Assembly (NCBI GenBank): GCA_025757845.1
Contig: CP107211.1
Coordinates: forward strand, 434,001-498,000
Reading direction: 5' to 3'
Length of the DNA: 64,000 nt
Source: Oscillospiraceae bacterium
GTDB lineage: Bacteria; Bacillota; Clostridia; Oscillospirales; Ruminococcaceae
The notes beneath the pieces are model-generated. The model was given only the letters and a program-made list of their open reading frames with translations, was not told the origin of the DNA and did not search any database. The translations under genes and the position numbers were made by a program. Below, piece after piece: positions 1 to 8,601 of this stretch (position 1 is the stretch's first letter; the number at the start of each line of letters is the position of its first letter).

Positions 1-24
1 CCGGAGACCTTCAGCCTCAAGTAA
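1..24 (+). CDS. C-terminal end of an upstream gene (partial)
   Basis: The first 24 bases read PETFSLK followed by TAA in frame 1, and a strong terminator follows 23 bases later. This is most simply the tail of the last gene of the preceding ribosomal-protein transcript; map or adk usually sits here in Firmicutes, but seven residues cannot identify it. Confidence 0.4.
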   Translation, partial: PETFSLK

Positions 25-47
25 TCGACTCCATAAGATAGGGTCCG

Positions 48-92
48 AGCCGCCCGGAGCGTGCAGAAATGCTGCGTTCCGGGCGGCTTTTT
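48..92 (+). terminator. Rho-independent terminator
   Basis: A GC-rich stem (AGCCGCCCGGAGCG at 48-61 pairing with CGTTCCGGGCGGCTT at 75-89) ends in five T. It separates the upstream ribosomal-protein transcript from the infA operon. Confidence 0.85.
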
Positions 93-238
93 GGCTGCCG
101 GGAGATGCCTTTTGTGCAATTGCGACAACTTTTGGTGAAAAAGTTTCATCTTCCCGGTGGAGAAGCGCAAAAGCCGGGGCCAAAGACACCGGAAGATTTT
201 GCAGAAGAATTTTTTATCGGAAATACGGAAAAAACCTC

Positions 239-267
239 TTGCAAATTGACAACAAAAGGTGTATAAT
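239..267 (+). promoter_or_regulatory. Promoter of the infA operon
   Basis: TTGCAA (239-244), a 17-bp spacer and TATAAT (262-267). A TTGACA at 246-251 lies only 10 bp from the same -10 and is not the functional -35. The predicted start is near 274, leaving a leader of about 265 nt. Confidence 0.7.
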
Positions 268-538
268 CTATAAATGGCTGTGGAAGCCAGATGCTTCCTC
301 GACGGACAGGGATTTTCTGCCCGTTTTGCGGATTTCGTGCCGCAGGAGATGAAGTATGTGGCGCTCATCGCCGCCTGTCCGTCTGAGGGCCGGCACTGAA
401 CGGGAAGAGCATGAAGCGGCAAGCTGCTGCAAAATCGGGCGCAGGCACGACAAAGCACAGTGCTTTCAGGCTTGGAACGTAAGGCTCCGGCTCCCTACCA
501 TGACAAACTGAGCAGATCCAAATGAGGAGGCAAATAGC
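268..538 (+). other. Long 5' leader of infA operon, structured, gene not established
   Basis: No confident gene lies here. ACGGACAGG in the 297-310 segment is complementary to CCTGTCCGT within 374-383, with flanking CCTC/GAGG extending the stem, so a long-range helix is possible. A 41-codon frame runs 274-399 (starts MAVEARCFL) but begins at the predicted transcription start without a ribosome site. In many Clostridia a small KOW-domain gene sits between map and infA. Fragments in all three frames here (RDFLPVL, GDEV, KH) resemble a broken one only weakly. Either a cis-regulatory RNA or a decayed gene is possible. Confidence 0.45.
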
Positions 539-790
539 TTGTCTAAAGAAGACGTCATCGAGATCGAAGGCATTGTGCGTGAAGCCATGCCCAACGCCAT
601 CTTTAAGGTGGAAATGTTGAGCGAGGACAAGAACACCGGGAAGCTCACTCCCAGCGGTCACATCCTCTTAGCGCACATCTCCGGCAAGCTGCGGACCAAT
701 TTCATCCGTATCCTGCCCGGGGACAAGGTTACCGTGGAAATGTCGCCCTATGATCTTTCTAAGGGCCGCATCACCTGGCGCTCCAAATAA
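539..790 (+). CDS. infA: Translation initiation factor IF-1
   Basis: Single OB-fold factor that binds the 30S A site during initiation. It begins with TTG, placed by GAGGAGG 9 bases upstream, and gives [11 protein letters not shown]. The core motifs [18 protein letters not shown] and [10 protein letters not shown] are intact. At 83 residues it is longer than the usual 72. The extra residues sit in a [13 protein letters not shown] loop where most homologues have a short ENG turn. It is the first gene of a seven-gene operon. Confidence 0.97.
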   Translation: MSKEDVIEIEGIVREAMPNAIFKVEMLSEDKNTGKLTPSGHILLAHISGKLRTNFIRILPGDKVTVEMSPYDLSKGRITWRSK

Positions 791-825
791 GCACCAGGGT
801 ATCAACCAAAAGGAGGTTCAACATC

Positions 826-939
826 ATGAAGGTCAAGCCTTCCGTGAAACCCATCTGCGAAAAGTGCAAGGTCATCCGCCGCAAAGGCCGCGTGATGGTC
901 ATCTGCCAGAACCCCAAGCATAAGCAGCGCCAGGGCTAA
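826..939 (+). CDS. rpmJ: Ribosomal protein L36 (bL36)
   Basis: 37-residue protein starting [15 protein letters not shown], preceded by AGGAGG at a good distance. It is the zinc-binding C+ form: Cys pair in CEKC, a further Cys in VICQN, and His in PKHKQRQG. It stabilises the 50S subunit. It follows infA as in most Firmicutes. Confidence 0.97.
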   Translation: MKVKPSVKPICEKCKVIRRKGRVMVICQNPKHKQRQG

Positions 940-1021
940 TTCGGGCGCCTGGGGGTCAAGTGCGTAGAGTCCCGGCGCAGACCCCGACACTGACATGGGA
1001 TGATTTTTGGAGGAAACTACT

Positions 1022-1393
1022 ATGGCACGTATTGCCGGCGTTGACCTGCCCCGCGAGAAGCGCGTTCAGGTGGGTCTCACCTACGTTTACGGTATCGGTC
1101 AGACCACTGCGAACAAGATCCTGGAAGCAACTGGCATCAACCCCGATACCCGCGTCAAGGACCTGACTCTGGAAGAAGAGGCCAAGATCCGTGACTACAT
1201 CGATCAGGCTAACATCATCGTTGAGGGCGACCTGCGCCGCAACGTTGCTCTGGACATCAAGCGCCTGGTTGAGATCCAGTCCTTCCGTGGCACCCGCCAT
1301 CGCAAGAATCTGCCCTGCCGCGGCCAGCGCACCAAGACCAATGCACGTACCTGCAAGGGCCCGAAGCGCACTGTCGCTAACAAGAAGAAGTAA
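1022..1393 (+). CDS. rpsM: Ribosomal protein S13 (uS13)
   Basis: 123 residues from [14 protein letters not shown], with GGAGG 8 bases upstream; an in-frame ATG at 1007 lacks a ribosome site. S13 lies in the 30S head and contacts tRNA and the 50S subunit. The helical YGIG/TTANKIL region and the basic tail [21 protein letters not shown] are present. A 15-base gap separates it from rpsK. Confidence 0.98.
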   Translation: MARIAGVDLPREKRVQVGLTYVYGIGQTTANKILEATGINPDTRVKDLTLEEEAKIRDYIDQANIIVEGDLRRNVALDIKRLVEIQSFRGTRHRKNLPCRGQRTKTNARTCKGPKRTVANKKK

Positions 1394-1407
1394 GGAGGAT
1401 TTGAGAA

Positions 1408-1818
1408 ATGGCAAGTGCAAATAACGCCAAGAAGGGCGCAAATGTCCGCATGAAGCGGAAAGAGCGCAAGAACATTGCTGCTGGTCAGGCTCATATCCAG
1501 TCTACCTTCAACAATACCGTCGTCACCATCACCGACCTGCAGGGCAATGCAGTGTCCTGGTGCTCCTCTGGCTCCCTGAACTTCCGCGGTAGCCGCAAGA
1601 GCACCCCGTTTGCAGCTCAGTCTGCTGCTGAGACCGCAGCCAAGGTTGCAATCGAGCATGGCATGAAGACTGTTGAAGTTTACGTCAAGGGCCCCGGCGC
1701 TGGCCGTGAGTCCGCTATCCGTGCGCTGCAGGCTACCGGCCTGGAAGTCACCCTGATCAAGGACGTGACTCCCATTCCCCACAACGGCTGCCGTCCCCCG
1801 AAGCGCCGTCGTGTCTGA
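1408..1818 (+). CDS. rpsK: Ribosomal protein S11 (uS11)
   Basis: 136 residues; start ATG with GGAGG upstream. S11 forms part of the 30S platform. The family core is clear: [34 protein letters not shown], and the C-terminal [15 protein letters not shown]. The basic N-terminal extension (RMKRKERKN) is normal for the family. It lies between rpsM and rpsD in the conserved operon. Confidence 0.98.
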   Translation: MASANNAKKGANVRMKRKERKNIAAGQAHIQSTFNNTVVTITDLQGNAVSWCSSGSLNFRGSRKSTPFAAQSAAETAAKVAIEHGMKTVEVYVKGPGAGRESAIRALQATGLEVTLIKDVTPIPHNGCRPPKRRRV

Positions 1819-1838
1819 TCGAAGGAGGAAATTGAATT

Positions 1839-2441
1839 ATGGCAAAGAATACGCAGCCTATCGCAAAGCGTTGCAAGGCCCTGGGCATTTCTCCTGCGGT
1901 CATGGGCTATGCAAAGAAGAATACCACCCGCAACTCCAATGGCAACATGCGCAAGAAGCAGTCTGAGTACGCATCTCAGCTGAAGGAGAAGCAGAAGGTC
2001 AAGTTCATTTACGGCGTTCTGGAGAAGCAGTTCCACAACGCTTACCTGAAGGCAGAGTCCCGCCCCGGCAAGACCGGTGAGAACCTGCTGCAGATCATGG
2101 AGTGCCGTCTGGACAACGTCGTGTTCCGTCTGGGCTTTGCTCAGACCCGCCGCGACGCTCGTCAGCTGGTGTCTCACGCTCACTTCACCGTCAACGGCAA
2201 GAAGGTCAACATCCCCTCTTACCAGGTGAAGGCCGGCGACGTGATCGAAGTTCGTGAGTCCAGCCGCTCCTCTGCAAAGTTTGCAAAGCTGACTGGCCCC
2301 GAAGCTCCCGTTGTGGCTCTGCCCGCATGGCTGAACCGCGAAGCAGGTACTCTGAAGGGCGTTGTCGCAAAGCTGCCCGAGCGCAGCGACATCGACTACG
2401 AAGTCGCAGAGCACCTCATCGTCGAGCTGTACTCCAAGTAA
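1839..2441 (+). CDS. rpsD: Ribosomal protein S4 (uS4)
   Basis: 200 residues; start ATG preceded by AAGGAGG. S4 nucleates 16S rRNA folding and often represses its own operon. The S4 RNA-binding domain (about residues 90-155) contains CRLDNVVFRLGFAQTRRDARQLVSHAHF and VNGKKVNIPSYQVKAGD. The N-terminus is the Gram-positive type without zinc cysteines. If autoregulation exists here, the leader at 268-538 is a candidate target, but nothing in the sequence proves it. Confidence 0.98.
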   Translation: MAKNTQPIAKRCKALGISPAVMGYAKKNTTRNSNGNMRKKQSEYASQLKEKQKVKFIYGVLEKQFHNAYLKAESRPGKTGENLLQIMECRLDNVVFRLGFAQTRRDARQLVSHAHFTVNGKKVNIPSYQVKAGDVIEVRESSRSSAKFAKLTGPEAPVVALPAWLNREAGTLKGVVAKLPERSDIDYEVAEHLIVELYSK

Positions 2442-2516
2442 TCCATTAAGAAGGCGGGGCCTTCCCACTGGATGGCTCGCTTTCGCATTCTTTTCTTTGA
2501 AAGAATTCAATAATGG

Positions 2517-2537
2517 GCCGGCGGCTCCCGCCGGTTT
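2517..2537 (+). other. Short hairpin in the rpsD-rpoA spacer
   Basis: The 114-base spacer between rpsD and rpoA contains CCGGCGG (2518-2524) and CCGCCGG (2528-2534) around a three-base loop, followed by only three T. It may be a weak attenuator or an mRNA-stability element. No convincing promoter is seen in the spacer. Confidence 0.4.
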
Positions 2538-2555
2538 GACAAGGAGGGCATAGAT

Positions 2556-3512
2556 ATGATGGAGATTGAACGTCCCAAAATCGAAACGGCAAGCCTGTCC
2601 CCGGACGGCCGCTACGGCAAATTCGTGGCAGAACCGCTGGAGCGTGGCTTTGGCATCACACTGGGCAATAGCCTGCGTCGTGTGCTTCTTTCCTCTCTGC
2701 CCGGTGTCGCCGTGACCAGCGTCAAGATTGACGGCGTGGTTCACGAGTTCTCCACCATTGAGGGCGTCAAGGAAGACGTTACCGAAATTGTCCTGAACCT
2801 GAAGGGTATCGCTGCAAAGCTGTACACCGAGGGTCCGAAGACAGTGCGTGTTGAGGCAGTCGGCCCCTGTGAGGTCACCGCTGACAACATCAAGCAGGGC
2901 GATGACATCGAAATTCTGAACCCTGAGTGGCACATTGCAACCCTGGGTGAGGGTGCCAAGCTCGTCATGGAGCTCACCTTCGACAAGGGCCGTGGCTATG
3001 TGCCCGCAGAGCGCAACAAACAGGCTATCATCGAGAAGAATGACATCAACACTCTTCCCGTTGACAGCATTTACACCCCTGTGCTCAAGGTGAATTACAA
3101 CGTCGAGAGCACCCGTGTTGGCCAGGCAATCGATTACGACAAGCTGACCATCGAGGTTTGGACCGATGGCACGATCAATGCGCAGGAAGCCGTTTCTCTG
3201 GCTGCCCGCGTGCTGACCGAGCACCTGAACCTGTTCGTCAACCTGTCCGACGAGGCAGCCGGCGCTGAGATCATGGTGGAAAAGACCAACGACGACAAGG
3301 AGAAGGCTCTGGAGATGACCATCGAAGAGCTGGATCTGAGCGTGCGTTCCTTCAACTGCCTGAAGCGTGCCGGTATCAACACGGTGGAAGATCTGGTCAG
3401 CAAGAGCGAGGACGAGATGATGAAGGTCCGCAACCTCGGTCGCAAGAGCCTGGAAGAAGTCATGGCAAAGCTGGACTCCCTGGGCTTCAAGCTGAACACG
3501 GATGACGAATAA
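2556..3512 (+). CDS. rpoA: RNA polymerase subunit alpha
   Basis: 318 residues. The N-terminal domain (about 1-235) dimerises and holds beta/beta': [28 protein letters not shown] is the signature. The C-terminal domain (about 255-318) binds UP elements and activators: [23 protein letters not shown] and [19 protein letters not shown] precedes the start. The second codon is also ATG, so initiation at 2559 is equally possible. It is co-transcribed with rplQ. Confidence 0.98.
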   Translation: MMEIERPKIETASLSPDGRYGKFVAEPLERGFGITLGNSLRRVLLSSLPGVAVTSVKIDGVVHEFSTIEGVKEDVTEIVLNLKGIAAKLYTEGPKTVRVEAVGPCEVTADNIKQGDDIEILNPEWHIATLGEGAKLVMELTFDKGRGYVPAERNKQAIIEKNDINTLPVDSIYTPVLKVNYNVESTRVGQAIDYDKLTIEVWTDGTINAQEAVSLAARVLTEHLNLFVNLSDEAAGAEIMVEKTNDDKEKALEMTIEELDLSVRSFNCLKRAGINTVEDLVSKSEDEMMKVRNLGRKSLEEVMAKLDSLGFKLNTDDE

Positions 3513-3538
3513 CTAAAATAATTAAGGAGTGAAACGGG

Positions 3539-3880
3539 ATGCCCGGTACCAGAAAGCTCGGTAGAACCAGCGACAGCCGCAACGCTATGATGCGCGCTAT
3601 GGTTACCTACCTGTTAGAGAATGGCAAGATTGAGACCACTGTCACTCGCGCCAAGGACGTTCGTTCCATGGCCGAGAAGATGATCAGCCTTGGCAAGGCA
3701 AGCGACCTGCACACCAAGCGTCAGGTTTATGCCTACATCACCAAGGAAGATGTTGCAAAGAAGCTGTTTGACGAGATCAGCCCCAAGTACGCTGACCGCA
3801 ACGGCGGCTACACCCGCATCATCAAGATCGGCGCTCGCCGCGGCGACGCTGCCGAGATGGCAGTTCTGGAGCTCGTCTGA
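3539..3880 (+). CDS. rplQ: Ribosomal protein L17 (bL17)
   Basis: 113 residues from [21 protein letters not shown], a family signature. L17 lies near the 50S exit tunnel. Start ATG follows an AAGGAGTG site. It is the last gene of the operon, followed by a strong terminator. Confidence 0.98.
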   Translation: MPGTRKLGRTSDSRNAMMRAMVTYLLENGKIETTVTRAKDVRSMAEKMISLGKASDLHTKRQVYAYITKEDVAKKLFDEISPKYADRNGGYTRIIKIGARRGDAAEMAVLELV

Positions 3881-3908
3881 TCCTGCTCTGACTGTATAAA
3901 CGGTTGAC

Positions 3909-3944
3909 AAAAGCCCTTTCCCAGCAATGGGGGAGGGCTTTTTT
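3909..3944 (+). terminator. Terminator of the infA-rplQ operon
   Basis: Stem AAGCCCTTTCCC / GGGGGAGGGCTT around AGCAAT, followed by six T. Confidence 0.9.
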
Positions 3945-3994
3945 GTGTCCCCGGAAGAGTGGCTGCCGCAGAGACTTTTTCGCAACAACGCCAC

Positions 3995-4023
3995 TTGGCA
4001 GAGTGGGGCTGGCGTGGTATACT
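3995..4023 (+). promoter_or_regulatory. Promoter of the lipoprotein/two-component operon
   Basis: TTGGCA (3995-4000), 17-bp spacer, TATACT (4018-4023), with a TGG just before the -10 that fits an extended -10. It lies 62 bases before the lipoprotein start. Confidence 0.7.
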
Positions 4024-4085
4024 GACAATAGCGTATTTTTGGCTGCGGCTGGCGGCTGCATTTTCCACGAAGGGAGGAGATCCGG

Positions 4086-5396
4086 TTGAAAACATTCCGC
4101 CGTTTCCGGCATGCACTGGCTCTGTTGTTGGTCAGTGTTCTGCTGGCGGGCTGCAATGCTCTGCCCGGAGAGAACCTGCAGGTGGAAGAGCTGCTGCGTG
4201 CCCCGCGTCTGTCCGGTGACTATGGCGCGGTGCAGACGGCCCTGAACGACTGGCTGGGCGAGAGTGCGCAGCTCAAGTACCCCATGCAGGGCGAGCTGCT
4301 GTCACCTTTTCTTTTGCAGGACCTGGACGGCGACGGCCAGCAGGATGCAGCCGTGCTGTACACCACGGCCCAGAGCACGAACGTGTGCATCGCCATTCTG
4401 CAGCGGGATGACACCGGAGCGTGGCAGGTGCGCCAGAGCGTGGAGGGTCTGGCCGATACGGTGGAGAACGTGCGGCTGGCCCAGCTCCGCGCAGGGGATG
4501 ACTGCCAGCTGGTGGTGGGCTATGTGGCCGCACAGGGCGACCATTATCTGGCCGTGTATGCCTACAACGACGGGCAGCTCTCCACCATTTTGGAGCAGTC
4601 CTACGAGCAATATCTGGTGGAGGACATCACCGGCGGCGGCAGTCAGGATCTGATCCTGATGTCCACCCAGGAGGACGGCGGCGTGCAGATCGAACTGCTT
4701 ACCGTGGACAAGGAAGGCGGGTTCCGGCAGGCTGCCGTCATGGGCCTTTCGGCCGACCGCTTTTCCGGCTGTGCATCGGTGGCGGCCGGTCTTGGCTCCG
4801 ACCGGCGCAATTATCTGGTGCTGGACGGCTGGACGGGCATTTCCGGCAACAATCTGGCCAGCGTGCTGCTCTGTTTCGATGAGAGCACCCAGCAGATGGT
4901 GCAGGCGTCCCAGATCAGTGCCGATGAGCTGTATGAGGCATCTCTGCGCAATGTGTCCACACTGGTGAGCTGCGATCTGGACGGAGACGGCATCGTGGAG
5001 ATCCCCACCCAGCCGGACGAGGCGGGCCTGCTGAACCTGAGCCAGAGCCGCCGCATGGACTTTATCGTCTGGATGGACTACACCAGCCGCAGGCCGGAAA
5101 AGAGCTTTGGCCTGCTGGATGAGGAAACGAACTGCTACATCGAGCTGCCCACCGAGTGGGAGGGCAACCTCAAACTTACCGACAGCGAACAATACGACGG
5201 CGCGGTGGAGCTGCGCACCGTGGACGAGGACCAGCCGGTCATGACGGTACGGCTGGCCCAGACTGCGGCCAGCTCTACCGGGTGGACCAAACTGGGCATT
5301 GTGGCGTCGCGCCAGATGCAGGCCCGGCTGGCCCCGGATGTGGAGATCCAGGACGCGGATTACAGCCTGTCAAACGCGTTGTATCTGCTGAATTAA
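4086..5396 (+). CDS. Lipoprotein with FG-GAP/VCBS-like repeats
   Basis: 436 residues. It starts with TTG after GGGAGG. A lipoprotein signal peptide is clear: basic KTFRRFRH, a hydrophobic run, and the lipobox LLAGC near residue 23. The mature part contains acidic repeats resembling calcium-binding FG-GAP/VCBS loops: DLDGDGQQD near 80 and CDLDGDGIVE near 300, with related beta strands between. It is expected on the outer face of the cytoplasmic membrane. It lies 16 bases before a response regulator and its kinase, so it may supply or accompany the signal they sense. That role is inferred; no specific function is recognised. Confidence 0.85.
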   Translation: MKTFRRFRHALALLLVSVLLAGCNALPGENLQVEELLRAPRLSGDYGAVQTALNDWLGESAQLKYPMQGELLSPFLLQDLDGDGQQDAAVLYTTAQSTNVCIAILQRDDTGAWQVRQSVEGLADTVENVRLAQLRAGDDCQLVVGYVAAQGDHYLAVYAYNDGQLSTILEQSYEQYLVEDITGGGSQDLILMSTQEDGGVQIELLTVDKEGGFRQAAVMGLSADRFSGCASVAAGLGSDRRNYLVLDGWTGISGNNLASVLLCFDESTQQMVQASQISADELYEASLRNVSTLVSCDLDGDGIVEIPTQPDEAGLLNLSQSRRMDFIVWMDYTSRRPEKSFGLLDEETNCYIELPTEWEGNLKLTDSEQYDGAVELRTVDEDQPVMTVRLAQTAASSTGWTKLGIVASRQMQARLAPDVEIQDADYSLSNALYLLN

Positions 5397-5412
5397 AAAC
5401 GGAGGAAAGACC

Positions 5413-6120
5413 ATGGTACGAGTGCTTGTGGTGGAAGATGAAGCCAATATCCGTGAGATGATCGCACTGAACCTGCGGCTTACCGGGATGGAAGCCGTGG
5501 AGGCCGAGAGCGCCGAGGCCGCCCTGCCGCTGCTGGCCAAGAAGCCCGGCTGCGATGCGGCCATTCTGGATGTGATGCTGCCGGGCATGAACGGTTTTTC
5601 GCTCTGCGAAACGATCCGCCGCACCGACCAGAAGATCGGCATCATCATCCTCAGCGCCAAGGGGCAGGAGCAGGACAAGATCCGGGGCCTGTCCATCGGT
5701 GCCGACGATTACATGACCAAACCCTTCAGCGTGAGCGAGCTGCTGGCCCGTGTGGAGGCGCTCTGCCGTCGGGTGCACCGGGCCGAGAGTGAGGAAGAGC
5801 GGGACCCCGCCAAGGAGCTGGGCACCCTGACCAGCGGGGACTTTGTGCTGGACGAGAACCGCCGTGTGCTGCTGAAGGCCGGTCAGCCCATCGAGTTGAC
5901 CCAGGTGGAATTCCAGATCATGGAGCTGTTCTTCCGCAACCCGGGCATCGCGCTGGTGCGTGAAAAGATCCTGAAGGGGGTCTGGGGCGAGAACTACTTC
6001 GGCGATGTGAAGATCGTGGACGTGAACATCCGCCGCCTGCGCATGAAAGTAGAGGACGAGCCCAGCCACCCCACCCACATCATGACGGTCTGGGGTTACG
6101 GCTACCGCTGGGAAGAGTGA
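5413..6120 (+). CDS. Response regulator, OmpR/PhoB type
   Basis: 235 residues. Receiver domain 1-120 has the acidic pair E8/D9, phospho-acceptor D53 in LDVMLPG, switch residue S81 and K103 in TKPF. The C-terminal winged helix (about 135-235) ends in VDVNIRRLRMKVE and GYGYRWEE, typical of OmpR-family DNA-binding proteins. It is preceded by CGGAGGAAAG and lies upstream of its likely kinase. Targets are not visible. Confidence 0.95.
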   Translation: MVRVLVVEDEANIREMIALNLRLTGMEAVEAESAEAALPLLAKKPGCDAAILDVMLPGMNGFSLCETIRRTDQKIGIIILSAKGQEQDKIRGLSIGADDYMTKPFSVSELLARVEALCRRVHRAESEEERDPAKELGTLTSGDFVLDENRRVLLKAGQPIELTQVEFQIMELFFRNPGIALVREKILKGVWGENYFGDVKIVDVNIRRLRMKVEDEPSHPTHIMTVWGYGYRWEE

Positions 6121-6165
6121 CGGCTTTGGCAAACGCCAATATAAATGGAAAGGAGGAAAAGCAAA

Positions 6166-7590
6166 ATGCGAAGCGGGATCACGCGGCGCTGGCTGCGGGG
6201 CAATCTGCTCATTACGGTGCTTCTGGTGCTGCTGGCTGAGGCGATGTTCCTGTACAGCTATACCCGCAGCTACTACAACAGCGTGCAGCAGACCATGTAC
6301 CGGCGCTTTTCCTCGGTGACCGGTCAGCTGAAGGTCTACACTGCCGACACGGTCTACAGTGCGGCGGCCAACCGCAGCATGGCGCTGCGGCGCATGGTGG
6401 AACAGTATTCCGATAAGGACAAGTACGAATTCATGCTGCTGGACAGCTATGGCGGGGTCATTGCATCCTCCAGCGGCACCGATGCCGACGGCATCGTAAA
6501 TAACCTGGACTTTGTGCAGGCGCAGGACGCCGCCGACGGGCTGGGCATGGCGGTGTACCGCACCGAGTCCGGCGAGGTGGTCATGGCAGCGTGCTATCTG
6601 GTGCCCTATGCCGCCGAGGATGTGGCCGCCCTGCGGCTGGTCACCAGCCTGACCCTGATCGAACGGCAGATCCAGAACGCCTTTTTTGCCAGTCTCGTGG
6701 TGGTGGCGGCCATCCTGATCTTTTCCATAATGTCGGGCCTGTATTTTGTGCGCAGCATCGTGGTGCCGCTGGGGCAGGTGGAGCGCATTGCCGCCGACAT
6801 CGCCCGCGGCGAGTTCGACGTGCGCCTGCCGGTGAGCGGAGATGCCCGGGACGAGGTGGACCGTCTGCGCGGCACCATCAACCGGATGGCGGAAGGGCTG
6901 GAAGAGACCGAGAAGATGAAGAACGAGTTCATCAGTTCGGTCTCCCACGAGCTGCGCACGCCGCTTACTTCCATCCGGGGCTGGGTGGAGACCCTGCGCA
7001 CGCTGGACGATCCCACGGATGAGAACTACCGCAAGGGGCTGGAGATCATCAACAACGAGACGGGCCGTCTGTACAACATGGTGGAGGAGCTGCTGGACTT
7101 CAGCCGCCTGCAGAACGGCCGCCTGCGCATGGAGTGCCGCCCGTTGGATCTGGTGGCAGAGCTCACCGACGCGGTGCTGTTCTGCGAGGCACGCATCCAG
7201 CGCGAAGGACTGATCCTGAGCTACACCGAGCCGGAAGAGATGATCCCGGTGTATGCCGACCCCGACCGCCTGCGGCAGGTGTTCATCAACATTCTGGACA
7301 ACGCCATCAAATATTCTGCCCCCGGCGGCCGCATCACGGTCAAGCTGTGGGCAGGGGAATACAAGGCCTTTGTGGAGATCCTGGATCAGGGCCGGGGCAT
7401 CCCGCCGGAAGATCTGGAAAACGTCAAGACCAAGTTCTACAAGGGCAGCAATGCGGTGCGCGGCAGCGGCATCGGTCTGGCACTGGTGGATTCCATCATG
7501 ACCGCGCTGGACGGCACCATGGACATCCAGAGCACATTGGGCCGGGGTACGGTGGTCACCCTGGGTCTGCCGCTTTATCATAAGGCGTAA
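6166..7590 (+). CDS. Sensor histidine kinase
   Basis: 474 residues. AAAGGAGG supports the start at 6166; an in-frame ATG at 6145 overlaps that site. Two membrane helices (about 15-32 and 180-205) flank an extracytoplasmic sensor. A HAMP linker follows, then the HisKA box SSVSHELRTPLTS with phospho-acceptor His261. The ATPase domain has the N box (NILDNAIKYS), G1 (DQGRGIP) and G2 (GSGIGLALV). It is paired with the preceding OmpR-type regulator. The kinase phosphorylates itself and then D53 of that regulator; its ligand is unknown. Confidence 0.95.
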   Translation: MRSGITRRWLRGNLLITVLLVLLAEAMFLYSYTRSYYNSVQQTMYRRFSSVTGQLKVYTADTVYSAAANRSMALRRMVEQYSDKDKYEFMLLDSYGGVIASSSGTDADGIVNNLDFVQAQDAADGLGMAVYRTESGEVVMAACYLVPYAAEDVAALRLVTSLTLIERQIQNAFFASLVVVAAILIFSIMSGLYFVRSIVVPLGQVERIAADIARGEFDVRLPVSGDARDEVDRLRGTINRMAEGLEETEKMKNEFISSVSHELRTPLTSIRGWVETLRTLDDPTDENYRKGLEIINNETGRLYNMVEELLDFSRLQNGRLRMECRPLDLVAELTDAVLFCEARIQREGLILSYTEPEEMIPVYADPDRLRQVFINILDNAIKYSAPGGRITVKLWAGEYKAFVEILDQGRGIPPEDLENVKTKFYKGSNAVRGSGIGLALVDSIMTALDGTMDIQSTLGRGTVVTLGLPLYHKA

Positions 7591-7612
7591 ATGAGATTTT
7601 GTCACATTTCGG

Positions 7613-7621
7613 TGTTACAAT
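7613..7621 (+). promoter_or_regulatory. Extended -10 promoter before yqhQ
   Basis: TGT-TACAAT forms an extended -10. No good -35 is found at 16-18 bp; a TTGTCA lies only 11 bp upstream. The yqhQ start is 33 bases downstream. Confidence 0.4.
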
Positions 7622-7653
7622 AGAGGGAAAGTAAAAACCGTAAGGAGAACCCA

Positions 7654-8601
7654 ATGAATCAACCCAACAAGGAACGTTTCAAGACCAGTGTAGGCGGGCA
7701 GGCCCTGATGGAAGGCATCATGATGCGCGGCCCTAAGCTCATCTGCTGCGCCGTGCGCAAGCCGGACGGCACCATCGAGACCAAGACCGAGCCCACGCCT
7801 ACCCATGGCATCTGGACAAAGATCCCGCTGGTGCGGGGAGCGATTTCCATGATCGAAAGCCTGATCATGGGTTACCGCTATATGATGTACTCGGCCCAGG
7901 TCAGCATGGGCGATGACTACGACCCCGAAGAGGAAGAGACCGCTTTTGAAAAGTGGGTAGGGGAGCATCTGGGCAAAAAGGCCGAGGACGCTCTGCTGGC
8001 CTGCGCAGCCGTTCTGGGCGGACTGCTGGCCATCCTGCTCTTTACCGTTCTGCCCACCCTTATCGTGGGCGGTGTGAACCATTTTGTCACGCTGGGCCGT
8101 TGGGCCAAGGTGGTGCTGGAAGCGGTGCTCAAGGTGGGCATCTTCCTGACCTATATGGTGGGCATCTCCAAAATGAAGGAGATCCACCGGGTGTTCGAGT
8201 ACCACGGGGCCGAGCACAAGACCATTGCCTGCTACGAGGCAGGCGACCCCCTCACGGTGGAGAATGTGCGCAAGTACACCCGCTTCCACCCGCGCTGCGG
8301 CACAAGCTTCCTGATCCTGGTGGTCATCGTGAGCGTATTCCTGTACAGCGTGCTGCCCTGGGGCAGCATCGGCCTGCGGGTGCTCTTCAAGCTGCTGCTG
8401 CTGCCGCTGGTCATGGGCATCAGCTATGAGCTGCTCAAGTGGTGCGGCCGGTCGGATAACCTTGCCACCCGCATCATTCGTCAGCCCGGCATCTGGGTGC
8501 AGCACCTCACAGTGTTTGAGCCGGATGACAGCATGATCGAGGTGGCCATTGCGGCCGTGACCCCGGTGCTGCCGGAAAACCCGGAGGAAGGCAAATGGTA
8601 A
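7654..8601 (+). CDS. yqhQ: DUF1385 family membrane protein (YqhQ-like)
   Basis: 315 residues; start ATG with AAGGAG upstream. The family hallmarks are all present: the N-terminal GGQALMEGIMMRGP, and the central YHGAEHKTIACYEAG followed by TRFHPRCGTSFL. Several hydrophobic helices (about 110-160 and 215-260) place it in the membrane. Members are widespread in Firmicutes and usually sit next to prmC and prfA; the biochemical role is not established. The conserved His, Glu and Cys suggest a metal site, which is inference. Its stop overlaps the prmC start by seven bases, so the two are translationally linked. Confidence 0.93.
   Translation: MNQPNKERFKTSVGGQALMEGIMMRGPKLICCAVRKPDGTIETKTEPTPTHGIWTKIPLVRGAISMIESLIMGYRYMMYSAQVSMGDDYDPEEEETAFEKWVGEHLGKKAEDALLACAAVLGGLLAILLFTVLPTLIVGGVNHFVTLGRWAKVVLEAVLKVGIFLTYMVGISKMKEIHRVFEYHGAEHKTIACYEAGDPLTVENVRKYTRFHPRCGTSFLILVVIVSVFLYSVLPWGSIGLRVLFKLLLLPLVMGISYELLKWCGRSDNLATRIIRQPGIWVQHLTVFEPDDSMIEVAIAAVTPVLPENPEEGKW

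Noticed and set aside
246..267. TTGACA followed by TATAAT near the infA leader
   Set aside because: The spacing is only 10 bp. TTGCAA at 239-244 with 17-bp spacing uses the same -10 and is preferred.
5275..7605. 776-residue minus-strand frame opposite the two-component system
   Set aside because: Antisense shadow of intact response regulator and kinase genes.
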